This document shows positions 43,976 through 52,948 of a stretch of DNA of 64,000 nt, piece by piece. Under the pieces are notes generated by a model, which had not been told where the DNA came from, made no database searches, and saw nothing but the letters and a program-made list of their open reading frames with translations. Both the position numbers and the translations under genes were made by a program. The stretch is from Bradyrhizobium sp. CSA112 (lineage in GTDB: Bacteria > Pseudomonadota > Alphaproteobacteria > Rhizobiales > Xanthobacteraceae). The DNA is taken from NCBI RefSeq assembly GCF_029051645.1, contig NZ_JAACFS010000017.1:62001-126000 (forward strand), written 5' to 3'. Within the stretch, counting starts at the first letter, position 1, and each line of letters opens with the position of its first letter.

Positions 43976-44105
43976 TGCGCTCTGTTGTCCTTCGATTGTT
44001 CCGACAGGCAATCGGATAAGTCGACCCGTAACATCTCCGACAGAGTCATGATCTTTCCATCTTCACTGCGGCTACATGGCGGGCGTTCGGATTTAGGGTG
44101 GATCT

Positions 44106-44708
44106 TTACCGCAGGTCGCCACATCGACAGTCGAAGAAACTCTCCTCTACGCAATCCGTGCAGGCGCCTTCGAGCCGCTCCTTCAAAGCCTGGCGCGCAC
44201 GATGGAGGCGCACGGTAAGGTTATTCACGGTCAAGCCGAGTTCGGCTGCAACCGTCTCCCTCGGCTCACCGCCCAGATCGATCCTCCTGATAGCCTCGGC
44301 GTGTTCCGCCTTCAGCAAGGGTAGGTGAGCATAAATACATTCGCACGCCGCCCCGTCCAATTCGCTGCCTTGATTGGCGGCGAGTCGATCGTACAGCTCG
44401 ACTGCAAACGCGACTTCCCTCGCCCTTTTCTTCGAGGTCTGCCGATGGAAGTCAGCTATGGTCGTTGCAAGAACTCGACTAAGCCATCCGCGCACCGAAT
44501 CCGCATCGCGAATGGTGGCCGAGCGTTCCAATGCCCGCAAGACGAACGCTTGCAGTACCTCCTCCGCTTCGGTCGGTGCGCTAAAGTGCTTCTGCAGATA
44601 GTTCCGGAGCCGATCGTAGCCATCGACCAGGGCGGCTCGCACCGCTCGTTCCGAGGCCGTTGGTGAAACGGTCGTCGAAACCAGCTCTTTGTCCTGCGCC
44701 AATGCCAT
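44106..44708 (-). CDS. ECF sigma factor with a Cys-rich C-terminal tail
   Basis: A 200-residue sigma-70 family protein: region 2 at about 25-95 (AEEVLQAFVLRALERSATI, SVRGWLSRVLATTIADFHRQ) and region 4 at about 130-180 (ETVAAELGLTVNNLTVRLHR). The end carries CTDC (183-186) and CRC (194-196). ECF factors of the CorE type use such a Cys tail to sense copper directly without an anti-sigma. No anti-sigma gene is adjacent, and the neighbours encode copper proteins. GGAG precedes ATG 44708. Confidence 0.82.
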   Translation of the reverse strand: MALAQDKELVSTTVSPTASERAVRAALVDGYDRLRNYLQKHFSAPTEAEEVLQAFVLRALERSATIRDADSVRGWLSRVLATTIADFHRQTSKKRAREVAFAVELYDRLAANQGSELDGAACECIYAHLPLLKAEHAEAIRRIDLGGEPRETVAAELGLTVNNLTVRLHRARQALKERLEGACTDCVEESFFDCRCGDLR

Positions 44709-44781
44709 GGTAATTGCTCCGGCTCGATATTCGGCATGACCGGCTTGGCGATACCTGAGCGGCATCGCCAAGCCCGCCTGC

Positions 44782-45088
44782 CTACTTGGCCTTCTGAAGT
44801 TTCGTGACTGTGAGGCCGCCTGTCTGGCGTTCGACCTCGAACTGAACCTTATCGCCGGCCTTCACCTGCTTCAGCACGGCGGGATCGGCGACCCGAAACA
44901 CCATGGTCATTTCCTCCTCATCCATGTTCAGATTCTTGATTGGTCCGTGCTTCAGCGTGATCTTGCCGGCTGCTTCGTCGATCTTCTTCACCTCGCCCGC
45001 GACGAGATTCGCTTGCGCGAGGGCGACTACTGGAGCAATTGCGGATAACTGCGGCGAGCAGCATGACGCGCAGGTTGGACTTCGTCAT
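44782..45088 (-). pseudogene. CusF-like periplasmic copper-binding protein, frameshifted in the signal peptide
   Basis: The downstream frame (to 44782) encodes a CusF-type fold: GEVKKIDEAAGKITLKHGPI, then NMDEEEMTMVFRVADP with the Met-rich copper site. The natural start is ATG 45088 (preceded by AAGGAAG), reading MTKSNLRVMLLAAV, but after about 14 codons a single-base insertion moves SAIAPVVALAQA out of frame. The 307-bp length fits one extra base. Either the gene is dead or the sequence has an error here. Confidence 0.7.
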
Positions 45089-45113
45089 CTCAGACTTCCT
45101 TCTTCAAAACGGC

Positions 45114-45604
45114 TCACTTCACGACGACTTTGCCGACCATGCCACTATCGCGGTGACCTGGGATAAGGCACGCGAATTCAAACTCGCCGGCCTTTGTGAA
45201 TCTCCAGAGAATTTCTCCCGAGCTCCTCGGTGCGAGCCGCTTCCCATTTGGGTCGTCGTGCTCCATGCTAGGACTCTTCTTCATCGCTTCCGCGTGCTTG
45301 AGATTTTCGGCCGTCGTCGCGAGAATGAATTCGTGGTCAAGTTCGCCGTTGTTCCGAAGGACGAACTTAACTTGCTCGTTCCTCTTCACGTTCACCTCTT
45401 GCGGGACGAACAGCATCTTGCCGTCGAACTCGCGCATTGTGATCTGAACAATGCGAGCTGACTTTTGGGATCTCCCTGCTCGCCCGCGGAAAATAGCTCA
45501 TCGCCGTGAAGATGGCCTTCGTGGTGATCACCATGATTCGCCCACGCCACCGTCGATATCGACAAGGCCATCAAGGTAGCTGCGACCGTGTGGATGTAGT
45601 TCAT
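45114..45604 (-). pseudogene. Plastocyanin-like cupredoxin, frameshifted after the N-terminal region
   Basis: ATG 45604 (with GGAGG upstream) opens a signal peptide and His-rich start (NHGDHHEGHLHGDELFSAGE). At a run of four A near 45470 the frame is lost. A one-base change restores KSARIVQITMREFDGKMLF and the cupredoxin body, whose copper ligands include H in ELDHEF and the C, H and M of CLIPGHRDSGM. Relatives read GDPKK at this point, so one A is probably missing. It would bind copper in the periplasm if intact. Confidence 0.7.
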
Positions 45605-45632
45605 TTCCAATCCTCCATTCTCCAAAGTGGTT

Positions 45633-46644
45633 TCATGTTCGTGCTCCCTTGTTCTTCGTGCTCTTCATCCCTTTCATATTTTTCTTAGTGCTCTCGCTCC
45701 TCGGTGAGCCGTCTTGACGCAACGGCTCTTCAGCCGGAGTTTCGATCTGATATGCAACAGTGCCCTTCGGGAACGTGTACGGTCCCGGATCGCTGTAATC
45801 GTCGCGCGCCATCCCCTCCCGAATTTTCATGACAGTGAACATGCCGCCCATTTCGATCGGCCCGAACTGTCCTGATCCGGTCATCATGGGCAGCGTGTTG
45901 TCCGGAAGTGGCATTTCCATTTCACCCATCGCCAGCACCACGAACATCCCCATCATCCCCATCGCCATCTGAACCATTTCGTCCGCGTGAGGGTGGTACA
46001 TGAAAGTGCCACTGTGCTTGAGTTCGAATTCGTAGAGGAAGGTCTTGCCCGGGTTGATGTGCGGTTGCGTCAGACCACCGACGCCGTCCATACCGCAGGG
46101 CAGAATCATGCCGTGCCAGTGCACGGTCGTGTATTCCGGGAGCTTGTTGGTCACGAAGATACGCACCTTGTCGCCCTCGACGGCCTCGATCGTGGGGCCA
46201 GGCGATTGGCCGTTGTAACCCCACAGATGGGCCTTCATGCCTTCGGCGAATTCGCGCACGACTGGCTCGGCCACCAGATGGAATTCCTTCCAATCTCCAT
46301 TCATCCGCCAGGGCAGCGACCAACCGTTCAGGGTGACGACGGGTCGATATTCCGGTCCACTTGTCGGATAAAGTGGCGGTTGACTCGTCACCTTGTCCAT
46401 CGTGGGGGCTTCGGGAATGCTCGCTGCCTGAACACGCCCGGACACGACGCTCGCGCTCGCAAGGGCGGTTGGCTCCCGGATCTGCAGGATCTGCACCCAC
46501 CAGAGGTACGGTCGTTGCACAGCCGGCGAGAAATGGGCCGACCAAAACAATCAGGATCGTGCGCTGGATGATCGCGCGTCTGGACCCTGTTCTCGTGAAT
46601 GCATTCAATGCGGCGGCGTCATTCGCCACCATTTGCGCCAGCAT
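45633..46644 (-). pseudogene. Multicopper oxidase with internal deletion and N-terminal frameshift
   Basis: The frame contains the first half of a periplasmic multicopper oxidase (YNGQSPGPTIEAVEG, TVHWHGMILPCGMDG, FMYHPHADEMVQMAMG). It then jumps straight to the extreme C-terminus (MEMPLPDNTLPMMTGSGQFG). The part that should hold HPIHLHGH and HCHKSHH (about 150 residues) is missing, so the T1 and half of the T2/T3 copper sites are lost. The exported N-terminus from ATG 46644 (after AGGGGA) is in another frame. A working oxidase would be about 460 residues. Confidence 0.78.
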
Positions 46645-46723
46645 AAAAATCCCCTGAGAAGCACCGATGTACGAGTACTCGCGCCCCGATCCGGAGCGCA
46701 GCAGCCCATCAATTCACGTGCTT

Positions 46724-47191
46724 TCAGGCTATGGGTGGCCGATACAGCGGACCGAGCGCTTCGACCGTGCGGACCGAATCCGGCTTGGAGTCGCACCGGG
46801 ATTGCAGAGGTGCGAACTGGAGGAGCGAAGGCGCTTGAGGAGACACGGCGCTAAAACACAGCACGGAGCCACAGCAATTGCCATGCTGATCGTAAGGGTC
46901 GTGGTCGGCGTGACCTGCCGCCGGGGTGGCCCCATCATGGGAGTGGAGCACCACTTTGGCATCACCGTGACCGCGCTTATGCTCGCTATGGCTATGCTGG
47001 TGGTCGTGGCTGTGCTGATGCTTTTGTGCGTGCTCATGGGCGTGATCGGCCCCGTGAGCGCGCTGAGCCACTACTTCGGCTAGGTCGGCCGGAAGTGGGA
47101 CGGCCAGGGACGGGGTCAATGACCCAAGCAGATACGTGATGGCGACAAGCCATCCCCACCATCTGCGCGCTGGCTTTCTGAAGCCAATCAT
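46724..47191 (-). CDS. His-rich exported/membrane protein (DUF2946-like)
   Basis: A 155-residue protein with an N-terminal membrane segment (WWGWLVAITYLLGSLTPSLA), a long His-rich region (about 45-100, with repeated HSH and HEH) and HGNCCGSVLCFSAVSP, recalling DUF2946. These accompany copper and cobalt resistance genes and probably buffer metal in the periplasm. It lies upstream of and in line with the multicopper oxidase remnant. Confidence 0.6.
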   Translation of the reverse strand: MIGFRKPARRWWGWLVAITYLLGSLTPSLAVPLPADLAEVVAQRAHGADHAHEHAQKHQHSHDHQHSHSEHKRGHGDAKVVLHSHDGATPAAGHADHDPYDQHGNCCGSVLCFSAVSPQAPSLLQFAPLQSRCDSKPDSVRTVEALGPLYRPPIA

Positions 47192-47283
47192 CCCATTCCC
47201 GTCATTCCGAGCACCGAACTATAACTCCTGTTGGAGCACACCGCCAATAGAATTACCGCCCGCTCAACTCCCGCTTTGGACAT

Positions 47284-47544
47284 TCAGCTTGGGCATTCAG
47301 CGGGCCCGCTTTGCCTTCCTATGGGGGACAGTCCGTGGCTCGGCGGCAAGACCAATTCCGGGGTATACATATGAGGGCATACATATGAGTGGGGATACTT
47401 TTCGATCGCTTGCCCAGGGCTACCCCGAGCCTCGTTAGGCCAGTAACGCCGGTCAGAGATGCTCACGCCGGCGTGAGCGTCAATCGCGGAAGCTGAAGCA
47501 AGCAGCAGCACCAAGACATAGAGGAGTCGATTCCCTTTCGGCAT
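47284..47544 (-). CDS. Small exported protein with ISDRRYWPNEAR motif, copy 2
   Basis: An 86-residue protein with a signal peptide (MPKGNRLLYVLVLLLASASA) and the motif GVSISDRRYWPNEARGSPG just after it, as in copy 1 at 42477. The remainder differs (a His/Tyr/Pro-rich tail). GAGGGAACT precedes ATG 47544. An exact FixK box lies 116 bp upstream. Family and function are unknown to me. Confidence 0.65.
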   Translation of the reverse strand: MPKGNRLLYVLVLLLASASAIDAHAGVSISDRRYWPNEARGSPGQAIEKYPHSYVCPHMYTPELVLPPSHGLSPIGRQSGPAECPS

Positions 47545-47652
47545 AGTTCCCTCACCCGCTTGGCGGGCCAGTGTTCGTGACCCTTGGCGCCGCCCCAGAG
47601 CCGCCACTTGCCGTCCGAAATTTGATTTTAGAAGCGAATCTGCTCGCCATAG

Positions 47653-47666
47653 TTGATGAAAATCAA
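47653..47666. promoter_or_regulatory. FixK2/FNR box (exact)
   Basis: TTGATGAAAATCAA lies 116 bp (centre) before the ISDRRYWP copy 2 gene. The spacing is larger than for most other boxes, but no other gene is closer. Confidence 0.6.
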
Positions 47667-48167
47667 CGTCGCGTCCCGGTAAAGGATGTCCCATCCGCGG
47701 GCCGCGCGGCCCTCCTGTATCCACTGTCCGGCCTATTGTTGTCGCCGATCATTGCAGTGGTGGTCATGGCGCTTTCATCCGTCAGCGTTGTCGGCAATGC
47801 GCTGCGATTGCGTACGTGGCGGGCCATCGAACTAGGGGGTGGTGCGAGGTTAGCTGTTGGAGTCTCCCTGGATAGGCTTGTCCAGCTCAAGAGCAAACTG
47901 CCGGTTCGCAAACAGATAGTAGCCGTCCCGAGTGAAAGCCGTGATCGCCGACTTTCCTCGCAGACACGGGTGATGCGCGTTTCCGCCTTTCAAGATACGT
48001 ACGAACCGCCAACCCGGGCTCAACAGCAAATTTGGAATGGGATTGCAGGTCGGCACGACGGCGTAGAAGTCGCGCGCGAACCTGCTTGCAAAGAGCACAT
48101 ATGCTGGCTCGTTTGCTCGCCTGCGGTGGCTCAGACTTGCCGGGTCCTTGCTCCGCATCCTACCTTT
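47667..48167. other. Region with an unassigned minus-strand ORF (47850-48158)
   Basis: A 102-codon minus-strand frame has a protein-like middle (FARDFYAVVPTCNPIPNLLL, then GWRFVRILKGGNAHHPC and GYYLFANRQFALELDKP). There is no good ribosome site or known family; it is either a small unknown gene or a remnant. Nothing else is seen. Confidence 0.3.
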
Positions 48168-48644
48168 TTAGCCGACCTCTTCCGAGCCGACGAACTGCAT
48201 ATAGGTGCGCCGTCCGCTCGGACCGAACACGATGACCGGATATCCTTGGGGTTTACCGCCCATGCCAGGTGATCCCGGTGGCATCCCGGGAACCGCGATG
48301 CCCGCAGCCCTCGGCCGTTCCTCAAGCATCCTGCTTATCGCGACTGCAGGCACATGTCCCTCCACCAGGTAACCTCCGACTTCCGCGGTATGGCAGGCCG
48401 CCAGATCCGAGGGGACGCCGAGACGGTTCCGAATCGCGTCCAGATCACTCGTTTCTTCAATCTTGACGGAGAACCCCGCAGCGCCAACGTGCTTCGCCCA
48501 AGCGCCGCAACAGCCGCAGTTGGGATCCTTGTGAACCAAGATACCTGCAGCCGCGCGAAGCGGTAATGGCGCTAGAGCCATCCCGAGAATGCAACCGCAA
48601 ACTATTCTGCGCGAAAGTCGAAGCGTCCCAGACAGACCCTGCAT
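48168..48644 (-). CDS. DUF411 metal-binding protein
   Basis: A 158-residue exported protein with the DUF411 core: LVHKDPNCGCCGAWAKHV, VPSDLAACHTAEVGGYLVEG and HVPAVAISRML. DUF411 proteins are tied to copper handling and have a thioredoxin-like look with a CGCC motif. GAGGAGAGG precedes the ATG. It lies 12 bp after the heptaheme cytochrome gene, as the last gene of that operon. Confidence 0.85.
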   Translation of the reverse strand: MQGLSGTLRLSRRIVCGCILGMALAPLPLRAAAGILVHKDPNCGCCGAWAKHVGAAGFSVKIEETSDLDAIRNRLGVPSDLAACHTAEVGGYLVEGHVPAVAISRMLEERPRAAGIAVPGMPPGSPGMGGKPQGYPVIVFGPSGRRTYMQFVGSEEVG

Positions 48645-48656
48645 CGTGTCCTCTCC

Positions 48657-49433
48657 TCAATGGTGTTTGAGCCAACCGATACCTTTTATGTCATTGAAAG
48701 AATCGGTGCGGTGGCAAAGAAAGCACTGATTTACACTTGCATGCTTCTGCCCCGTGACCATTTGGTCCATCATCACGAAGTGGTGCATGTAATGGCTTGG
48801 CGGCGCCTGATGGCATTGCGCACATTCCTTGGAGGTGGGCGAAGGATGCAGGAACTGCGCAATTCTCCACGAATCAAGCGCGTGACAGCTCCCGCATTCG
48901 CGCCCGAATAGTCCGCGGTGCGGTTCTCGATTGCTATGACAGCTGACGCAGTCAAGGCCGGCCTTTTCCGCTTCGACAGAATTCGGTACGCCCAGAAACT
49001 CCTTCAGATCAGTGACCATCTGCCCAGCGATTGCACGCGCGGAGGTGTTTCGGTCTTGCGGAAACGCTCCACTGCGCAAAAGCATAGTGTGATCCATCTT
49101 GGTCGGACGAACGCGCCCCGCATGTTCGAGATGGCAGCCGCGACACTCTTTGCTCGTTGCATGAAATGCCGTCGCCTGTTTGCCAAGATCCGCAGCGGCC
49201 GTCGTGTGACAGGCGATACAGGCGGCAGCTTCGACACCCTTCGTGGGCGCATGACAAGTTTCGCACTTGTCGGACAGAAACGCGTGCTTCTCGGAAAGTG
49301 GCCCGGGAAGGACTGCGTCCGTCCAACCCGAAACCGCCAGAGAACCATCCGTGTATAACCCGACGGATACCGCTGCCACACCCGCGATGGCGAGCGTCAC
49401 AAAGACCGTGTAGATGAACGCCCGAACGCTCAC
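48657..49433 (-). CDS. Seven-heme membrane-anchored cytochrome c
   Basis: A 258-residue protein with an N-terminal helix (about 5-27, uncut signal or anchor) and seven CXXCH motifs at 57, 72, 97, 162, 180, 204 and 237 (CETCH, CIACH, CRGCH, CVSCH, CGSCH, CAQCH, CFLCH). The even spacing recalls cytochrome c3/c7 or NapC/NrfH-like wires. It starts at a GTG overlapping the upstream stop (GTGA), so it is coupled to the cytochrome b-like gene. It should carry electrons in the periplasm; its acceptor is unknown. Confidence 0.85.
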   Translation of the reverse strand: MSVRAFIYTVFVTLAIAGVAAVSVGLYTDGSLAVSGWTDAVLPGPLSEKHAFLSDKCETCHAPTKGVEAAACIACHTTAAADLGKQATAFHATSKECRGCHLEHAGRVRPTKMDHTMLLRSGAFPQDRNTSARAIAGQMVTDLKEFLGVPNSVEAEKAGLDCVSCHSNREPHRGLFGRECGSCHALDSWRIAQFLHPSPTSKECAQCHQAPPSHYMHHFVMMDQMVTGQKHASVNQCFLCHRTDSFNDIKGIGWLKHH

Positions 49434-50128
49434 GTGAGCCACCGAAGCCCGTAGTAGACCTCGCCGGCAACGTGGAGCGCCAGGAGCGCGTACATCGCAA
49501 TCGCCGCAAGCACGTGAAAGCCAATCCACTGCATGAAGATCTTCTTGACGGCCTCTTGAGACCCGATCGCGTATTCAAGATCCGAAATGCCCTCGACGAG
49601 CTGCCATATCGGTACTTCCTGCGACGCACTTATGGGAGGACCATCGGCGTCGGCTGCTTCGTGCGCGGACATGATAAGCGCTATGCGGTCGTAGGTAGAC
49701 CGCAGTGTAGCGAGGCGAGATTGCCGCTCCCGGATTTCGGCTGCGGTCTGCGGCAAGTAGTACCGCCCCACAAATCCGGTGACGACCACGACGAGCAAAT
49801 TGGCGATCAGCGCAATTCCAAGCGGGCTCTGATACTTGTGCCCCGTATGCAGGAGCGCAAGGAACGATGCGGCGATACCTGCGTACACATGAAATCCCAA
49901 GAGCGCCCGCATCGACACGACACGAGTGACGAGGGCTTTGAAGTTTCGGCTGTACTTCGCGACCGGATAGATCAGGAGAAGAAGCATCAGGCCGGCGGCC
50001 GCAGCGCCAAGAGCAAACCCGGCCAAGCTTCCAGCAAATCTCGGATCGGAGTGAAGCAAAAATGCGGGAACCAGCAGCAACAGGCTGGCGAGGACGATAT
50101 CGACGATCAGCCGCTCTCTATCGCCCAT
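49430..50128 (-). CDS. Cytochrome b-like membrane protein
   Basis: A 232-residue protein with about five membrane helices. Histidines are paired 14 residues apart within helices: H80/H94 (with H97) and H205/H219. This is the classic arrangement for two b hemes stacked across a membrane bundle. A soluble loop of about 70 residues lies between. It sits 1 bp after the reductase gene and overlaps the heptaheme cytochrome gene, so it probably passes electrons from the first to the second. Confidence 0.75.
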   Translation of the reverse strand: MGDRERLIVDIVLASLLLLVPAFLLHSDPRFAGSLAGFALGAAAAGLMLLLLIYPVAKYSRNFKALVTRVVSMRALLGFHVYAGIAASFLALLHTGHKYQSPLGIALIANLLVVVVTGFVGRYYLPQTAAEIRERQSRLATLRSTYDRIALIMSAHEAADADGPPISASQEVPIWQLVEGISDLEYAIGSQEAVKKIFMQWIGFHVLAAIAMYALLALHVAGEVYYGLRWLT

Positions 50129-50129
50129 C

Positions 50130-52136
50130 TCAAGCCTCGACGACCAGATTTCCGATCGATTTCGCCTGACACGCCAGTATCATGCCTTTCGCCCTGTCCT
50201 CGTCGGTGAGCGCATCCTGGACTTCCATCGTGACGCTGCCTTCGAGCAGGTGAGTCTTGCAGACACCGCAGGTACCCGCGCGGCAGGAATAGTCGATCGC
50301 CACGCCGATGGACTCTGCGACTTCGAGCACGCTCTTGTCTGGAGGCAGGGGAGCAACCTTGCCGGAATTGGCAAAGCGAACGGACGCCGTCGCAGGACCT
50401 ATCGCTGCAACGCCTGCGCCTTTGTCGGGCCTGCCCCTTTCAATAACCGTCTTTCCCGGAGGCGGAACAGCCCCGAGAGCAGGGCCGAACGCCTCTGTCT
50501 TGATCTGTTCGGGCGGGACGCCAAGCTCGCCAAGTGTCTTCTTGAGCGCCTGCATCATCCCTGGAGGACCACACAGGTGCACACGGCGCTTGACCAAATC
50601 GGGTACCGACCGCGTCAAGAATTCAGCCGTGATCTGGCCCTCGCTTCCCATCCACGACGTACCCGCTGCGCGCGCCATGGTGGCGGCAACGTGGAGATTG
50701 TTCATCCTGCGCTGAAGGTATTCCAGTTCGTCCCGGAAAATGAACTGTTCGGTCGTCTGTGCACCGTACACCAGGTAGACTTCGCCGGGCCAGGCGATAT
50801 CGAAGAGATATCGTATCGCGGCCATCAACGGCGTGATGCCCACGCCACCTCCGATCAGCACGACACCGTCGGCCTCCTTCCCGGTAAAAGTGAAGGCGCC
50901 GGAGGGAGCCATCACGTCAAGCATGTCTCCTTCCTTGACGTTCTCGTGCATGTAATCGGAGAAGACTCCGCCGTCTTCGCGCTTGATCGTGGTCTCAACG
51001 TAGGCGGTTTGGGCCGCGGATGATGCGACCGTGTAAGACCGCCTGACGGTCTTTCCATCGATTTGGGCGGAGTAGGTCAGAAACTGACCGGGAAGAAACG
51101 TGAAAGGAATGGAGCCACCCTGCGGATCTTGGAGGCGAAACGTCTTCACGCTCGGCGTTTCCTTGAAGATCGCACAAACCCTAAGCTTGCCTTTCCAGAG
51201 CTCTCCCGGTTTCGTCAAACCGCCGGTATCCGCCATCGTCGAAATCGGCGCCACCTTTTCCTGACCAGGCGAAGCGCTGCGCGCTGCAGGCGACGGTGTG
51301 GGTGTAACAGCGGGCGCCTTTGTCAATCTATCGACGAGAGCGTTGGCTCGGCGCATTCTGGCTATATAGACCGCCAGCATTCCTGCCGAGAAGATCGCGA
51401 GCAGCCCCATGGTAATAACATGAAACCAGGAAACGCCCAGCACTCCCTCCGCCGTGAAGGTTGCCGGCGGTGGTAGGAGATTCATCTGCGCCTTGAACCA
51501 ATTTTGCGCGATCTGATGCGGAGATTTTCCTTCACTCAACGATCGCAGCACGGTGACGCCACTTTGAACCTGATCGAGAGACCCTCGAATTCGACTCGAA
51601 GCCTGATCTGCGGCGACGATGTCACCTCCCGCGATTGCGTGCCGCAGGTCTCCTTCCGCGGCAGAAAGGCTCTCGATTCCAGAATTGATCCAGACACGAG
51701 CTTGGGATTCAAGGTCGCGCCGCTGGTCAGCGGAGAGAGCGGGCATTTCCATCAACGATGGATAGAACTCTTTGCGTGGGCGGCCCATCATCTCGCCCAT
51801 CATCCCCATCTCGGCCGGGCTTGAGTTGCTTGACGAGGGTGCCGGGGAACCGCCAGCTCTAGTTGAGGGATTATTCGACTGAGGCGTGTTGGCGCCTCCG
51901 GAGTTGGCGCCTGGATGGTGCGCCGAGTGACTGTCCTCGGCCTGCGCTAACCGCAGATCGCTTGGCCGTCCGAAACCCGCGTCGAGACGCTTTGGGGTAC
52001 CTCCACTTCGTAGTTGCTCAGCTGGTGGTTGTGGTGCCACGCTTGCCGCAAATGCGGCCTCTGCAAGAATTAAACTGCAAAGGCCCGCCACCCAAAGACC
52101 AGCGCGATGTCGAAATACGAACTCGAATATCGACAT
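50130..52136 (-). CDS. Membrane-bound NAD(P)H:FAD reductase with C-terminal 2Fe-2S domain
   Basis: A 668-residue fusion. Residues 1-30 are a signal or first helix; about 31-230 is a periplasmic helical domain with a Met-rich patch (MGMMGEMMG); 236-260 is a membrane helix. The cytoplasmic part has a ferredoxin-reductase FAD site (RRSYT, 365-369), a dinucleotide site (GGGVGITP, 428-435; CGPPGMM, 522-528) and a plant-type 2Fe-2S cluster (C618, C623, C626, C656). AGAGG precedes ATG 52136; a GTG at 52151 is also in frame. Confidence 0.85.
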   Translation of the reverse strand: MSIFEFVFRHRAGLWVAGLCSLILAEAAFAASVAPQPPAEQLRSGGTPKRLDAGFGRPSDLRLAQAEDSHSAHHPGANSGGANTPQSNNPSTRAGGSPAPSSSNSSPAEMGMMGEMMGRPRKEFYPSLMEMPALSADQRRDLESQARVWINSGIESLSAAEGDLRHAIAGGDIVAADQASSRIRGSLDQVQSGVTVLRSLSEGKSPHQIAQNWFKAQMNLLPPPATFTAEGVLGVSWFHVITMGLLAIFSAGMLAVYIARMRRANALVDRLTKAPAVTPTPSPAARSASPGQEKVAPISTMADTGGLTKPGELWKGKLRVCAIFKETPSVKTFRLQDPQGGSIPFTFLPGQFLTYSAQIDGKTVRRSYTVASSAAQTAYVETTIKREDGGVFSDYMHENVKEGDMLDVMAPSGAFTFTGKEADGVVLIGGGVGITPLMAAIRYLFDIAWPGEVYLVYGAQTTEQFIFRDELEYLQRRMNNLHVAATMARAAGTSWMGSEGQITAEFLTRSVPDLVKRRVHLCGPPGMMQALKKTLGELGVPPEQIKTEAFGPALGAVPPPGKTVIERGRPDKGAGVAAIGPATASVRFANSGKVAPLPPDKSVLEVAESIGVAIDYSCRAGTCGVCKTHLLEGSVTMEVQDALTDEDRAKGMILACQAKSIGNLVVEA

Positions 52137-52161
52137 GGCCTCTGCTTTCACGAAGACGTCG

Positions 52162-52887
52162 TCAGAACGTCGCGATTAGAGGCAGCAGGATAGCATTGGC
52201 CGTCTGCTTCTGGCCCTCACTGAGGGCCACGTACAACCGATTGAAGGCAGAGCGCGCCGATTTGATGGCTTCCAAGCGTTCGCCCAAATGGTGCTCATAC
52301 CGCTCGATTCGCTCGGGGCCAGCCGCCTTGTCATCCATCACAAGGAGCTTGCGCGCTTCCAACAGATGCTGGCGGCTGGAGCGCAGCGCGTCCGCCAAGA
52401 CGTTCCAGTCGGCCATTTGCTTGTCGGTGATCTGCAGCTCGGCCTTGAGGAACGCGATTCGCCCTTCCAGTCTCTCGGTCACATCAGCGGGTCCGCTCGC
52501 GGTGGCACCGGTAGCCATGCCGGCACCGGACGGCGCGTTCATCCGGCCATGCATTCGTTCCATCATTTGCATCATCTGCATCATGTTGGAGTCCCCCTGC
52601 TGACAGCCGGAGCCCTGACACTCTTGCATCTGACCCGGCATCGGCATCTTCATCTTGTCGTCCATGCGACCGCCGCCCATGTTCTGCGTCTGCCCGCCGG
52701 GCTGCCCCATATTCCCCATGTTGCTGTTCGGGTTGCTGGAGGAATCGGACTTCATCTTCATCTCGTCCATCATGGCGAGCTGCGCGCGATCTGCTGCCAC
52801 AACTTTAGCTGTCGGCAACCCGGCCGGGGCTAGGCCCAGGACGGCAAGCGCAGCTGCAAATCCAACGAACCTCTTCATGCTATCCAT
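52162..52887 (-). CDS. Spy/CpxP-like periplasmic protein, Met-rich
   Basis: A 241-residue exported protein with a signal peptide (about 1-31), a Met/Gly/Asn-rich linker (MDDKMKMPMPGQM, MMQMMQMMERMHG) and a helical C-terminal half (LEGRIAFLKAELQITDKQMA) of the LTxxQ/Spy type. Spy-like proteins are periplasmic chaperones or metal sensors, and Met clusters favour Cu(I). AGGAGAAGG precedes the ATG. It is the first gene of the five-gene operon, 25 bp before the reductase gene. Confidence 0.8.
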   Translation of the reverse strand: MDSMKRFVGFAAALAVLGLAPAGLPTAKVVAADRAQLAMMDEMKMKSDSSSNPNSNMGNMGQPGGQTQNMGGGRMDDKMKMPMPGQMQECQGSGCQQGDSNMMQMMQMMERMHGRMNAPSGAGMATGATASGPADVTERLEGRIAFLKAELQITDKQMADWNVLADALRSSRQHLLEARKLLVMDDKAAGPERIERYEHHLGERLEAIKSARSAFNRLYVALSEGQKQTANAILLPLIATF

Positions 52888-52948
52888 GGCCTTCTCCTAT
52901 CCTGACGCTGATAGATGCCCACTGCTTGCCTACCAAAAACAGCTCAAG

